Shown: piece by piece, positions 8,126 to 16,773 of the stretch | How positions within the stretch are numbered: position 1 is the first letter of the stretch | Layout: every line of letters starts with the position of its first letter | Origin: Streptomonospora salina | GTDB lineage: Bacteria; Actinomycetota; Actinomycetes; Streptosporangiales; Streptosporangiaceae | Direction: 5' to 3' | Length of the DNA: 64,000 nucleotides | Assembly (NCBI RefSeq): GCF_014204715.1 | Contig: NZ_JACHLY010000001.1 | Location: forward strand, 4,858,501-4,922,500 | Made by a program: the position numbers and the translations under genes | Notes under the pieces: model-generated | The model's database searches: none | The model's input: the letters and a program-made list of their open reading frames with translations, nothing else | What the model was told of the DNA's origin: nothing

Positions 8126-9298
8126 TTAGCGGCCGCCGTGCCCGCGGCCGGGCCAGCCCGGCCACTTCTTCTCCTCCTTCAGCGCCTCGTGCAGCGCGAA
8201 GAAAGCCGGCTTGCGGGTGTAGTCCTCGGTCATGACCGTGGCCGACCCCTGGCCCTCGAAGGTTCCCGGCACCCAGGAGTACTTGTCGTTGAAGCCCCAG
8301 ATCGTGAACGACTCGCAGCTGTCGACGTCCAGGCACGCCTGAAGCGCCCGGCGGTAGTAGTCGGCCTGGGTGTCGAGCTGCTCCTCGGTCGGCTCACCGC
8401 TTTCGGGCAGGGTCATGCGGATGTCGACCTCGGTGACGGCCGTGCCCAGCCCCAGGTCGTCGAAGCGCTGGAGGTTCTCCTCCATGCTGCCGGGGAAGGG
8501 GTAGTCGAGGCTGAGGTGGCCCTGGGCGGAGAAGCCGTGCAGCGGCACGTTCTCGGCGAGCAGCTCCTGGGACAGTTCGTAGTAGGCGTCGCTCTTGGCG
8601 TTGACGCCTTCGACGTTGTAGTCGTTGAAGTACAGCTCGGCGTGCGGGTCGGCCTGGTGGGTCCAGCGGAAGGCGTCGGCGATGATTCCGGGGCCCAGCC
8701 GGCGCAGCCAGATGTTCTCCTCGGTGCGCAGCTCGCCGTCGCCGTCGAAGATCTCGTTGGCCACGTCCCACTGCTGGATGCGGCCCTTGTAGCGGCCGAC
8801 GACGGTGGTGATGTGGTCCTTCAGGATGGAGCGCAGCTCCTCGTCGGTGAAGTCGCCCTCCTCCAGCCAGTCGGGGTTCTGGCTGTGCCACAGCAGGGTG
8901 TGGCCGCGCACGACCTGGCCGTGGCGCGCGGCGAAGTCGACGATGCGGTCGGCGTCCTCGAAGTCGTACTCGCCCCGCTCGGGGTGGATGTACTCCCACT
9001 TCATCTGGTTCTCGGCCGAGACCGAGTCGAACTGGCGCGCCAGCGTCGTGCGGTAGGTCCGGTCCGACGCGAAGGGCGGATCGTAGTCCTGGTCCGTGTG
9101 ATGGCCGCCGCCGGCGATCGCGGTGCCGATGTGGAGATCGTGGGGGGCGGCCCAGCGCAGCCGTTCGGCCTTGCCGTTGGAGTGGTGGGGCGGCCAGTGG
9201 CCGTCGCCGAAGCCTTCCGCGGCGGCCGGAGACGCGGCCAGCGGGGCGGTCAGGGCGGCCGCGGCCAGGGCGGTTGTAGCGAAGCGGATGGGTCGCAT
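8126..9298 (-). CDS. Secreted GH10 endo-1,4-beta-xylanase
   Basis: 390-residue extracellular xylanase cutting internal beta-1,4 bonds of xylan. A Sec signal peptide covers residues 1 to about 27, ending ASPAAA. The GH10 barrel follows with acid/base Glu182 (WDVANEIFDGDG) and nucleophile Glu290 (TEVDIRM); the LWHSQNPDW and WGFNDKYSW motifs are also present. No carbohydrate-binding module is seen: the C-terminus ends soon after the barrel. The ATG at 9298 is preferred over one at 9313 because GGGAG precedes it. A TTGACG-17-TATGGT promoter and a TTTTCCGGAAAA palindrome lie upstream. The divergent LacI gene is the obvious regulator. Confidence 0.93.
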   Translation of the reverse strand: MRPIRFATTALAAAALTAPLAASPAAAEGFGDGHWPPHHSNGKAERLRWAAPHDLHIGTAIAGGGHHTDQDYDPPFASDRTYRTTLARQFDSVSAENQMKWEYIHPERGEYDFEDADRIVDFAARHGQVVRGHTLLWHSQNPDWLEEGDFTDEELRSILKDHITTVVGRYKGRIQQWDVANEIFDGDGELRTEENIWLRRLGPGIIADAFRWTHQADPHAELYFNDYNVEGVNAKSDAYYELSQELLAENVPLHGFSAQGHLSLDYPFPGSMEENLQRFDDLGLGTAVTEVDIRMTLPESGEPTEEQLDTQADYYRRALQACLDVDSCESFTIWGFNDKYSWVPGTFEGQGSATVMTEDYTRKPAFFALHEALKEEKKWPGWPGRGHGGR

Positions 9299-9330
9299 CG
9301 GGGGGACTCCCATTCGGTCTGCCGCTGTCA

Positions 9331-9342
9331 TTTTCCGGAAAA
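9331..9342. promoter_or_regulatory. Palindromic operator TTTTCCGGAAAA upstream of the xylanase gene
   Basis: Perfect 12-base palindrome between the xylanase promoter and its start codon, in a relatively AT-rich island. A related ATTTCCGGAAC element occurs at the deacetylase promoter at 10603. Position just after the predicted transcription start fits a repressor site; binding by the adjacent LacI protein is inference. Confidence 0.6.
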
Positions 9343-9364
9343 TTCCGTTTAACCGGGTCGGTGG

Positions 9365-9393
9365 ACCATAAGAGCTCCTGGCCAGGGCGTCAA
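9365..9393 (-). promoter_or_regulatory. Xylanase promoter TTGACG-17-TATGGT
   Basis: On the minus strand a -35 (positions 9393-9388) and a -10 (9370-9365) are separated by 17 bases, an excellent housekeeping sigma match, with the palindrome at 9331 just downstream. Confidence 0.6.
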
Positions 9394-9508
9394 TACCCCG
9401 ATCCCCGTCCGGGGGCGCGGTCACGTCCGCACGGCCCCGCGGATGCGGTTCCCGCGCGTCGCCGCGTCGCCCCGCGTCCGTACTCTGGGTAGGTACGAAG
9501 GAGGAGCA

Positions 9509-10540
9509 GTGGCCGATATCCCGACCCCAGCCGTGACCATCTCCGCCATCGCCGAAGAGGCGGGGGTTTCGGCACCGACCGTTTCACGCGTCCTCAACGG
9601 CAGGGGCGACGTCGCTCCCGCCACGCGCGAACGCATCGAGTCCCTGCTGCGGGCGCGCGGCTACCGCCGCCGGGGCAGCCGCGGCGGCGAGATGGTCGGC
9701 CTGCTGGACTTGGTCTTCAACGACTTGGACAGCCCGTGGGCCGTCGAAATCATCCGCGGCGTCGAGGACGCGGCCCACGCGGCGGGCAGCGGCATCGTCG
9801 TCTCGGCGATCCACCGGCGGGAGAGCTCCACCCGGCAGTGGCTGCAGAACGTGCGCTCGCGCACCAGTGACGGTGCCATCCTGGTCACCACCGACCTGGA
9901 TTCCTCCCTGCGCGCCGAGCTGGAGGAGCTGCACATGCCCTCCGTGGTGGTCGACCCGGTCGGCGTGCCCGATCTGGCGGTGCCCACGATCGGCGCGACC
10001 AACTGGGCCGGCGGCCTCAGCGCCACCGACTATCTGATCAGCATGGGCCACCGGCGCATCGCGTTCGTGGCCGGGCGCCCGGAGCTGTGGTGCAGCCGCG
10101 CCCGCCTCGACGGCTACCGGGCGGGGCTGGAGACCGCCGGGTTGAACGTCGACGACGACCTCGTCGTGCCGGGTGAATTCGACTACGAGTCCGGCTTCCG
10201 CGCCGGCGAGCGGCTGTTCGGCCTGGCGGATCCGCCCACGGCCGTGTTCTCGGCCAGCGACCAGATGACCCTGGGCGTCTATGAGGCGCTGCGCCGGCGG
10301 GGCCTGCGCGTTCCCGCCGACATCAGCGTGATCGGCTTCGACGACCTGCCCGAAGCGCGCTGGGCCTCGCCGCCGCTGACGACGGTGCGCCAGCCCCTGG
10401 CCGAGATGGGCCGGCTCGCGGTCCACACCGTGCACCGGCTGGCGCGGGGCGAGGCGATCGAGAGCCCGCGGGTGGAACTGGCCACCGAGCTCGTCGTCCG
10501 CGACAGCACTGCGCCGGTGACGGTCTCCTCGGCGGAGTGA
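9509..10540 (+). CDS. LacI family transcriptional regulator
   Basis: 343-residue repressor-type protein. The N-terminal helix-turn-helix is VTISAIAEEAGVSAPTVSRV and the hinge begins near VAPATRERI. The periplasmic-binding-protein-like sensor domain ends with the family signature VIGFDDLPEARWASPPLTTV. The GTG at 9509 follows GAAGGAGGAG at 9497-9506. It sits between the divergent xylanase gene and the downstream deacetylase-esterase pair. Both of those carry TTTCCGGAA-type sites, so it is probably the local xylan-utilisation repressor, released by a xylan-derived sugar. Confidence 0.9.
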   Translation: MADIPTPAVTISAIAEEAGVSAPTVSRVLNGRGDVAPATRERIESLLRARGYRRRGSRGGEMVGLLDLVFNDLDSPWAVEIIRGVEDAAHAAGSGIVVSAIHRRESSTRQWLQNVRSRTSDGAILVTTDLDSSLRAELEELHMPSVVVDPVGVPDLAVPTIGATNWAGGLSATDYLISMGHRRIAFVAGRPELWCSRARLDGYRAGLETAGLNVDDDLVVPGEFDYESGFRAGERLFGLADPPTAVFSASDQMTLGVYEALRRRGLRVPADISVIGFDDLPEARWASPPLTTVRQPLAEMGRLAVHTVHRLARGEAIESPRVELATELVVRDSTAPVTVSSAE

Positions 10541-10565
10541 GGCGGCGGTACTCCGCCGAGGGGCG

Positions 10566-10595
10566 TTGACACCGCGGTCCCGCGCTCCGTAGGTT
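10566..10595 (+). promoter_or_regulatory. Deacetylase-esterase promoter TTGACA-18-TAGGTT
   Basis: A consensus -35 at 10566-10571 and -10 at 10590-10595 lie directly after the LacI gene, showing that the deacetylase has its own promoter rather than reading through. Confidence 0.6.
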
Positions 10596-10602
10596 GCCTT
10601 TG

Positions 10603-10624
10603 ATTTCCGGAACATTTCGGAACA
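10603..10624. promoter_or_regulatory. Putative LacI operator, two TTTC(C)GGAAC units
   Basis: ATTTCCGGAACATTTCGGAA contains the TTTCCGGAA core found at the xylanase promoter, followed by a second TTTCGGAAC. It begins 8 bases after the -10 box, a position suited to repression. Confidence 0.5.
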
Positions 10625-10646
10625 GGCTGCGGCCAAGGAGACCTGT

Positions 10647-11396
10647 GTGACGGACATGCGCGGACGATCCCCCATCCCGGGCCGCCTCCTGGCGACCTTC
10701 CTGACGCTCGGCCTCGCCCTGTGCACCGCGGTGCCCGCCCAGGCCGGACCGCTCCACCACCGCCCCCACCACGACCACCGCCCCAACGGACCCGCCACCC
10801 CCGACATCGTCGACCAGACCCGGCGGGGCGGCCAGGGCGTGGCGCTGACCTTCGACGACGGCCCCGACCCGCGCAACACCCCCCGACTGCTCGACGTGCT
10901 GCGCGAACACCGCGTCAAAGCCGTCTTCTGCCTCTGGGGCGAGCACGTGCGCGACCACCCCGACATCGTCCGCAGCATCGCCGCCGACGGGCACACGCTG
11001 TGCAACCACACGATGCGCCACGACGACATGGGCTCGTGGGAGCCCGAGGACATCCGCGCCGACCTCCTCGAAACCGACCGGGCGATCCGCGAAGCCGTCC
11101 CGCACGCCCGCATCCCCTACTTCCGCGCCCCCTACGGCGCCTGGGGCCAGAGCCCGCAGGTCGCCGCGGATCTGGGCATGCAGCCGCTGGGCTGGAGCCT
11201 GGCCGTGGAGGACTGGGCCCCGCCGGGCACCGACGAGTTGGTGCGCCGCCTGCAGGACGGCATCGCGCCGCGGTCGGTGGTGCTGCTGCACGACGGCGGC
11301 GGCGACCGCAGCCAGACGGTCGAGGCGGTCGCCCGGATCATCCCCGCGATGAAGTCCGACGGCTGGCACTTCGCTCGCCCGGCCCGACGGGGGTAG
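10647..11396 (+). CDS. Secreted CE4 polysaccharide deacetylase (possible acetylxylan esterase)
   Basis: 249-residue exported deacetylase of carbohydrate esterase family 4. A signal peptide ends near residue 33 (TAVPAQA), followed by a His-rich linker. The NodB domain shows TFDDG (Asp70-Asp71), the zinc-binding His121 and His125 of NHTMRHD, RAPYG, and the C-terminal LLHDGGG. CE4 enzymes remove acetyl groups from xylan, chitin or peptidoglycan; the xylanase neighbourhood and shared operator-like site favour xylan. GTG start with AAGGAG upstream. The esterase gene begins 3 bases after its stop. Confidence 0.88.
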   Translation: MTDMRGRSPIPGRLLATFLTLGLALCTAVPAQAGPLHHRPHHDHRPNGPATPDIVDQTRRGGQGVALTFDDGPDPRNTPRLLDVLREHRVKAVFCLWGEHVRDHPDIVRSIAADGHTLCNHTMRHDDMGSWEPEDIRADLLETDRAIREAVPHARIPYFRAPYGAWGQSPQVAADLGMQPLGWSLAVEDWAPPGTDELVRRLQDGIAPRSVVLLHDGGGDRSQTVEAVARIIPAMKSDGWHFARPARRG

Positions 11397-11399
11397 GCG

Positions 11400-12737
11400 A
11401 TGCTCGGGACCGCGCCCTCCCCCCGCACCCGCGCCCTGCGGCTCGGCGCCGTCCTCGCGGGAGCGCTGCTGCTGATCACCGCCGGAACCGCGGCCGGCAC
11501 CGCCCAGTCCTGGCACCGCCCCGGAAGCGGCCACCCCGGCGGCGGTCACCGCTCCTGGGTGGGCACCTGGGCCGCCGCGCCCACCGCCGCCCCGCAGTCG
11601 GCCACCCCCGTCCTCGAGGACGAGACCGTCCGCCAGGTCGTGCACACCAGCGTCGGCGGCGACCGCATGCGGCTGCGCCTGACCAACGAGTTCGGCGAGA
11701 CGCCGCTGCGCATCGGCGAGGTTCGCGTCGCGCTGCGGGACGGTTCCTCCGGCACCGACACGGAACCCGGGAGCGACCGCGCCGTCACCTTCGGCGGCCG
11801 CACCCCGGTGACGGTCCCGGCCGGCGCCCCGATGCTCAGCGACCCGGTGGATCTGCGCCTGCCGCCGCGCTCGGACCTGGTCGTCAGCATCCACCTGCCC
11901 GAGCGCACCCCCGTGACCACGCTGCACGGCTCCTCCTACCAGGAGAACGCGGTGGCGGCGGGCAACACCACCGGCGAACCCGCGGTCACCCCCACCGCCA
12001 CGATGACCCAGTGGTACTTCCTCTCCGGGGTCAGCGTGCGCGCCCGCGGCACGCGCACCGGGGCGGTGGTCGCGTTCGGCGACTCGATCACCGACGGCGC
12101 CGAGACCACGACGGGCGCCAACCACCGCTGGCCCGACCTGCTCGCCGAGCGGGTGGGCGCACGCACGGGCGTGCTCAACGCGGGTATCTCGGGAAACCGG
12201 CTCCTGCACGACCCCAACCCGCCCGAAGGCGGTGAGGCCGAGGCGTATGCGGCGTTCTTCGGGCAGAGCGCGCTGCGCAGATTCGACCGCGACGTGCTGA
12301 CACACCCGGGGGTCGAGCACGCGATCGTGCTGCTGGGCGTGAACGACCTCGGCCATCCCGGCACCGCGACCGCCCCGGCGTCGGAGACCGTCACCGCCGA
12401 GGAGGTCATCGGCGGGCACCGCCAGATCATCGCGCGGGCCCACGCCGCCGGCCTCAAGGTCTACGGCGGCACGATCCTGCCGTTCAAGGGCGACACGTTC
12501 GGCTTCTACAGCGCGGAGAACGAGGCCAAGCGGCAGCGGATCAACGAGTGGATCCGCACCGACGGCGAGTACGACGCCGTCATCGACTTCGCCGAGGCGA
12601 TGCGCGACCCCGACGATCCGCAGCGCCTGAACCCCGCCTACGACAGCGGCGACCATCTCCATCCCGACGACGCCGGAATGGCCGCCATGGCCGACGCCGT
12701 GCCCACCCGGCTGTTCCGGCCGGGCAAGCGGCACTGA
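11400..12737 (+). CDS. Secreted SGNH/GDSL hydrolase
   Basis: 445-residue exported esterase. The N-terminal hydrophobic signal region (about residues 12-35) leads into a beta-rich N-domain, WVGTWAAAPTAAPQ, typical of this SGNH subgroup. The catalytic blocks follow: GDSITDG (nucleophile Ser), GISGNRLL, LLGVNDLG, and the C-terminal GDHLHPDD with Asp-His. It is probably translated with the upstream deacetylase (3-base gap). In context a deacetylating or side-chain esterase acting on hemicellulose is likely, though substrate is not shown by sequence. Confidence 0.88.
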   Translation: MLGTAPSPRTRALRLGAVLAGALLLITAGTAAGTAQSWHRPGSGHPGGGHRSWVGTWAAAPTAAPQSATPVLEDETVRQVVHTSVGGDRMRLRLTNEFGETPLRIGEVRVALRDGSSGTDTEPGSDRAVTFGGRTPVTVPAGAPMLSDPVDLRLPPRSDLVVSIHLPERTPVTTLHGSSYQENAVAAGNTTGEPAVTPTATMTQWYFLSGVSVRARGTRTGAVVAFGDSITDGAETTTGANHRWPDLLAERVGARTGVLNAGISGNRLLHDPNPPEGGEAEAYAAFFGQSALRRFDRDVLTHPGVEHAIVLLGVNDLGHPGTATAPASETVTAEEVIGGHRQIIARAHAAGLKVYGGTILPFKGDTFGFYSAENEAKRQRINEWIRTDGEYDAVIDFAEAMRDPDDPQRLNPAYDSGDHLHPDDAGMAAMADAVPTRLFRPGKRH

Positions 12738-12744
12738 CCCCGCA

Positions 12745-12783
12745 CCTCCGCCCCGGTTGGACACGGAGCAGCCGGGGCGGAGG
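12745..12783 (+). terminator. 12-bp GC hairpin after the esterase gene
   Basis: Arms 12745-12756 and 12772-12783 are exactly complementary with a 15-base loop, 7 bases after the esterase stop codon. Confidence 0.65.
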
Positions 12784-12839
12784 CGGGTCCGCGGCGGGAT
12801 CGCCCCTCCCTCCGGCAGCCGCCCGCCGCAGGCCCGCCG

Positions 12840-12887
12840 CCGCCTCCGCGCGCCCGTGAGCATCACCGGGCGGGCGCGCGGAGGCGG
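12840..12887. terminator. Second, 17-bp perfect hairpin
   Basis: Arms 12840-12856 and 12871-12887 pair fully around a 14-base loop. It lies about 100 bases upstream of the next gene and may be a back-up terminator or an attenuator in that gene's leader. Confidence 0.5.
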
Positions 12888-12988
12888 ATCCGTGCAGTCC
12901 CCGCGGAGGATGCGGGAATCCCCCCTTCGGGGGAGGCCGCCGCGACCGCGTCCGGGCTAGGCTGCCGACGCAGACGTGAGGAGACCGA

Positions 12989-13450
12989 ATGGGGGGCGAC
13001 GACGTGAGCGGGACCGGGGAGCCGACCGGGAGCGGGGGGCGAACCGTCGGCGGCCGGGACGTTCGCCTACCGGGCGCCGCCGCTGCCGCCACGGCCGTCG
13101 TACTGGCCGTCGCGCACCTGGCGGTCGCCGGTTCGGCGGCCGCCGGTACGGCACCGGGGCTCGGGACCTTCGCCTGGATACTCCTGCCGCCGGTGCTCGT
13201 GGCCGGCTTCGCCCTGGCCACCCTCGCGTTCGCCTTCGGCCGGACGCCTCTGCCGCGCGGCCTGCTGCTGGGAGCGGTGTGGACCCACACCGTGCTCGTG
13301 GCGGCGCTCGTGGCGCTGAGCCTGGCCGGGTTCGCCACCGGTGTGCCGGTGACCCTGTCCACGGTGTTCGGCGCCCCGTTCGCCTATGCGCTCGTGTCGC
13401 TGATCGCCTACACGGTCCTGCTGGTGCGACTGCGCGCCGGCCACCGCTGA
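12989..13450 (+). CDS. Hypothetical four-helix membrane protein
   Basis: 153 residues: a Gly-rich polar N-terminus (1-28), then four hydrophobic segments and a short basic tail. GAGGAG precedes the ATG. It converges on the lipid kinase gene. No family recognised; the overall shape resembles small inner-membrane proteins of unknown role. Confidence 0.7.
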   Translation: MGGDDVSGTGEPTGSGGRTVGGRDVRLPGAAAAATAVVLAVAHLAVAGSAAAGTAPGLGTFAWILLPPVLVAGFALATLAFAFGRTPLPRGLLLGAVWTHTVLVAALVALSLAGFATGVPVTLSTVFGAPFAYALVSLIAYTVLLVRLRAGHR

Positions 13451-13504
13451 CGCCGCGCGGGCCGGGGCCCGGCCCGCCCCCGCGCTCGGGGGAGCGGGGC
13501 GCCG

Positions 13505-14434
13505 CTACGCCGCCGCGGGCACCAGGACCTCGACGGCGCCGGGGACGGCTTCGGCGCGCAGCGGCAGCTGCCCCGCCGGCTCGCCGTCGGCGTAGGCGCG
13601 CATGTCGGGGGTGTGCACCCGCACGGACGCGGCGTGGAACGTGTGCACCAGCGGATGGGCGGTGTGCGTGCCGCGGTAGATCCGGGGGAACGCCCGCAGC
13701 AGCTGCCCCGCCGTCGCCGGGCTCACCGCGGTGACCGCGAGGCGGCCGTCGGCGGGGTCGGCGTGCGGGCAGACCCGCATGCCGCCGCCGTAGCAGGAGG
13801 TGTTGCCGATCGCGACCAGCGCCGCCTCCAGCTCCTGCACGCGCCCGTCGGCCTCGATCGTGAACGGCAGCGGACGCAGCCGTCCCAGCTCCGCCAGGAC
13901 CGCCGCCGCGTAGCGCATCCGCCCGCGCGGCCGGCGCATCCGCTCGGTGCGCTCGACGACGAGCGAGTCGAAGCCGCTGGTGAGCACGGTTCCGAACCAC
14001 AACGGGCGGTCGCCGCCCTCCGGCGGAGCGCAGCGGCCCAGGTCGATCCGGCGGCGGACGCCGCCGAGAAGGACGTCGGCGGCGGCGTCGGGGGGCGTGG
14101 CCGGGATGCCCAGCACGCGGGCGAAATCGTTGCCGCTGCCGGTCGGCAGCACGGCCAGGGCGGTCGAGGTGCCGGCCACCTCCTGCAGCGCGAGGTGGAC
14201 CATGCCGTCCCCGCCGGCCACGGCCAGCACTCCTGCGCCCGCGGCCACGCAGTCGCGGGCCCGCCGCCGCGTCTCGGCGGCATCCCGTCCGGCCACCACG
14301 TCGACGTCGACGCCGCGGGCGAGCAGGCGCCGCGCGGTCCGTGCCGCGATCTCGCCACCGCGCCGACCGCCCGCCGCGGGATTGGCCAGCAGCGTGACGG
14401 CGGACGGTGCGGCGTCGCCGCCGACGGGGGTCAC
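13505..14434 (-). CDS. Diacylglycerol kinase-family lipid kinase
   Basis: 309-residue DAGK/YegS-type kinase that would phosphorylate a diacylglycerol-like lipid. The ATP-binding segment LANPAAGGRRGGEIA and the catalytic-core GGDGMVHLALQEV are present, followed by LPTGSGNDFAR. The C-terminal beta-sandwich includes the YADGEPAGQLPL segment that closes the family fold. The GTG start at 14434 overlaps the TGA of the upstream flavoenzyme gene (GTGA), indicating translational coupling. Pairing with an alkyl-DHAP-synthase-like enzyme suggests membrane or ether-lipid metabolism. Confidence 0.9.
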   Translation of the reverse strand: MTPVGGDAAPSAVTLLANPAAGGRRGGEIAARTARRLLARGVDVDVVAGRDAAETRRRARDCVAAGAGVLAVAGGDGMVHLALQEVAGTSTALAVLPTGSGNDFARVLGIPATPPDAAADVLLGGVRRRIDLGRCAPPEGGDRPLWFGTVLTSGFDSLVVERTERMRRPRGRMRYAAAVLAELGRLRPLPFTIEADGRVQELEAALVAIGNTSCYGGGMRVCPHADPADGRLAVTAVSPATAGQLLRAFPRIYRGTHTAHPLVHTFHAASVRVHTPDMRAYADGEPAGQLPLRAEAVPGAVEVLVPAAA

Positions 14435-16044
14435 GACCGCTCCGGGATCAGCTTGCCGGGGTTGAGCACGCCCGCCGGATCCAGCGTGTCCTTGACCGCG
14501 CGCAGGACCTCCACGCCCAGCGGGCCCACCTCGTCCTCCATCCACGGTCGGTGATCGGTGCCCACCGCGTGGTGGTGGGAGATGGTGGCCCCGCATGCGG
14601 CGATCGCGTCGCCGGCCGCGCGCTTGGCCGCGCGCCAGCGTCCGCCGGGATCCGCGCCGGCGGCCGCCGCGACGGTGAAGTACAGCGACGCGCCCTCGGG
14701 ATAGACGTGGGAGGCGTGGCACAGCACCAGCGGCGCGGCACCCTCGGGTGTCGTCAGCGCACCGGCGAGGGCGTCGGTGACCGCGTCGCGCAGCCGGTGC
14801 AGCTCAGACCACGTCGTAGCGGTCTCCAAGGTCTCGGCGAGCACCCCGGCGTCCAGCAGGGAGTCGCGCAGGTACGGCGCGAGGTAGCGCCCGCTGCGCC
14901 AGTGGGCGACCCGCTCGGGGCCCAGTCCGGTGCCCCCGGCCCGCCGCAGCGTGTCCGAGCACAGCTCCCGCACGGCGGCCACGCGCTCCGCACCGCCCTC
15001 GTGGGTGACCACCGCCAGGCATCCGGGAGCGGCCTCCTCGCCGGCCAGGACGGCGTTGACCGACGTCTCCTGCTCGTCGGAGAGCCGGACGAGCGTGGGC
15101 CGCACGCCGTCCTGGGCGAGCGCGCGCAGGGCGGCGGTGCCCGTAGCGAAGTCGGGGAACGTCCAGGCCTCGTCGTGCCGCTCTTGGGGACGGGGGTGCA
15201 CGCGCAGCGTGACCTCGGTGATCACGCCGACGGTCCCCTCCGATCCGAGCAGCAGCCGGCGCAGGTCCGGACCGGCGGCCGAGGACGGTCCGCGGCCCGG
15301 TTCGAGCGTGCCGCGCGGCGTGGCCGCCCGCAGCGACACCACCATGTCGTCGAAGCGCCCGTAGCCCGCCGAGGACTGCCCGCTGGAGCGGGTGGCCGCG
15401 TAGCCGCCGACGGTGGCGTACTCGTAGCTCTGGGGCCGGTGCCCGAGAGTGAACCCGTGGGCGGCCAGCAGCTCCTCGGCCTCGGGGGTGCGCAGACCCG
15501 CTTGCAGGGTCGCGGTGCGGGAGACGGCGTCCACGGCCACGAGCCGGCTCAGGCGCCGCAGGTCCAGCGCGACGGCCGCGGCGAACCCGCCCCGCAGCGG
15601 CTCCACTCCGCCCACGACGCTGGTGCCGCCGCCGAAGGGCACCACCGCTACGCCGTACCGGGCGCACGCCGTCAGCACCGCCGCCACCTCGTCGTGGCCG
15701 GCCGGCAGTACCACCGCGTCGGGCGCGTCGGACACGTCGCCGCCGCGGCGGCGCAGCAGGTCGGGTGTGCTCTTGCCGCCGGCGTGGCGGACGCGGGCGG
15801 CCGCGCCGGTGTCCACGTTCTCGTCGCCGACCGCCGCGGCCAGCGCCGCGCGGGCGTCCGGCGGCAGGGATCCGGGCGGCAGGCGCAGCTCGGCCTCGGG
15901 GGTGCGGGGCAGCCCCGCGTCGGGCGCGATGCCCAGCACCTGCCCGATCAGTTCGCGCTGGGACGGGGTCAGCGGCGCGGCGTGCGCGGGGTCGCCCCAG
16001 GAGTCCCAGGACGCCTCCCCCACGCGGTGAGTGGGCTCGGTCAT
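14431..16044 (-). CDS. FAD-binding oxidase of the alkyldihydroxyacetonephosphate synthase type
   Basis: 537-residue flavoenzyme of the VAO/PCMH family. FAD-binding features include VPFGGGTSVVGGVEP and the SYEYATVGGYAATRSSGQSS stretch. The C-terminal ISHHHAVGTDHRPWMEDEVG carries the histidine run characteristic of alkyl-DHAP synthases, which swap an acyl for an alkyl chain to form the ether bond of ether lipids. The closing LDPAGVLNPGKLI is typical of the family. It is coupled to a downstream lipid kinase and divergent from a TetR gene with 17 bases between starts. An ether-lipid role is likely, but other hydroxy-acid oxidases share the fold. Confidence 0.85.
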   Translation of the reverse strand: MTEPTHRVGEASWDSWGDPAHAAPLTPSQRELIGQVLGIAPDAGLPRTPEAELRLPPGSLPPDARAALAAAVGDENVDTGAAARVRHAGGKSTPDLLRRRGGDVSDAPDAVVLPAGHDEVAAVLTACARYGVAVVPFGGGTSVVGGVEPLRGGFAAAVALDLRRLSRLVAVDAVSRTATLQAGLRTPEAEELLAAHGFTLGHRPQSYEYATVGGYAATRSSGQSSAGYGRFDDMVVSLRAATPRGTLEPGRGPSSAAGPDLRRLLLGSEGTVGVITEVTLRVHPRPQERHDEAWTFPDFATGTAALRALAQDGVRPTLVRLSDEQETSVNAVLAGEEAAPGCLAVVTHEGGAERVAAVRELCSDTLRRAGGTGLGPERVAHWRSGRYLAPYLRDSLLDAGVLAETLETATTWSELHRLRDAVTDALAGALTTPEGAAPLVLCHASHVYPEGASLYFTVAAAAGADPGGRWRAAKRAAGDAIAACGATISHHHAVGTDHRPWMEDEVGPLGVEVLRAVKDTLDPAGVLNPGKLIPERS

Positions 16045-16045
16045 A

Positions 16046-16080
16046 CGTTACAGTTTTCCATATGGTGTCAATCAGTAACG
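16046..16080. promoter_or_regulatory. Nested inverted repeat over the divergent start codons
   Basis: CGTTAC (16046-16051) and GTAACG (16075-16080) flank a central CCATATGG palindrome, together spanning the 17-base gap between the divergent starts and the first codons of the TetR gene. It fits a site where the TetR protein could control both genes. Confidence 0.4.
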
Positions 16081-16682
16081 AGGAGGAGTCTCCCTCCGAC
16101 CCGATGGCGCAGAGTCTGCTCGACGCCGCCCGCGACTCCATCGCGGTGTTCGGGCTGCGTCGGCTCACCCTCACCGACGTCGCCCGCCGCGCCGGCGTGA
16201 GCCGCCCGACCGTCTACCGGCGCTGGCGCGACATGGACACCCTCCTCGGCGACCTGCTGACCCGCGAGATGCACGCGGTGGTCGCCTCGGCCGCACCCCG
16301 CGCCTCCGCCGGCGCGGCCGACGGCCGCAGCCGCCTGGTGGCCGGCGCCGCCTCCGTCCTGGCCGACCTGCGCGCCCACCCGCTGATGTCGCGCATCCTC
16401 GACACCGAACCCGAGGCGCTGGTCACCTACACCTTCCGCCGTCTGGGATCCAGCCAGCGCAACGCGCTGGCCATGGTCGAGGAGCAGATCCGGGCGGGCC
16501 AGGCCGACGGCTCCGTCCGCCCGGGGGAGCCCGCACAGCTGGCGCGGATGGTGCTGCTGCTGGTGCAGAGCGCCGCCCAGTCGTGGCGCCTGACCGAGGA
16601 CGTCCTCCCGCTGGACGGGCTCACCCGCGAGGTGCGCCGCATGCTCGACGGTTACCTGCAACCGGGAGAGGACGACTCCTGA
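16062..16682 (+). CDS. TetR family transcriptional regulator
   Basis: 206-residue regulator with the N-terminal helix-turn-helix LTLTDVARRAGVSRPTVYRR. The C-terminal ligand domain is TetR_C-like (MSRILDTEPEALVTYTFRR). The ATG at 16062 has no ribosome site and may be leaderless. An in-frame ATG at 16104 follows AGGAGGAG, but at a long 15-base spacing, so the start is uncertain. It is divergent from the ether-lipid-type oxidase and upstream of glpD, so control of glycerol/lipid genes is a reasonable inference. Confidence 0.85.
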   Translation: MVSISNEEESPSDPMAQSLLDAARDSIAVFGLRRLTLTDVARRAGVSRPTVYRRWRDMDTLLGDLLTREMHAVVASAAPRASAGAADGRSRLVAGAASVLADLRAHPLMSRILDTEPEALVTYTFRRLGSSQRNALAMVEEQIRAGQADGSVRPGEPAQLARMVLLLVQSAAQSWRLTEDVLPLDGLTREVRRMLDGYLQPGEDDS

Positions 16683-16773
16683 TGGACCCCGCCGCGCACC
16701 CGAACCGAACCGCGCCCGACCGCACGGGCGCGCCCGCGCCGGGCCCCGCGCGCCGTGCCCGGGGCGGGCGCTC

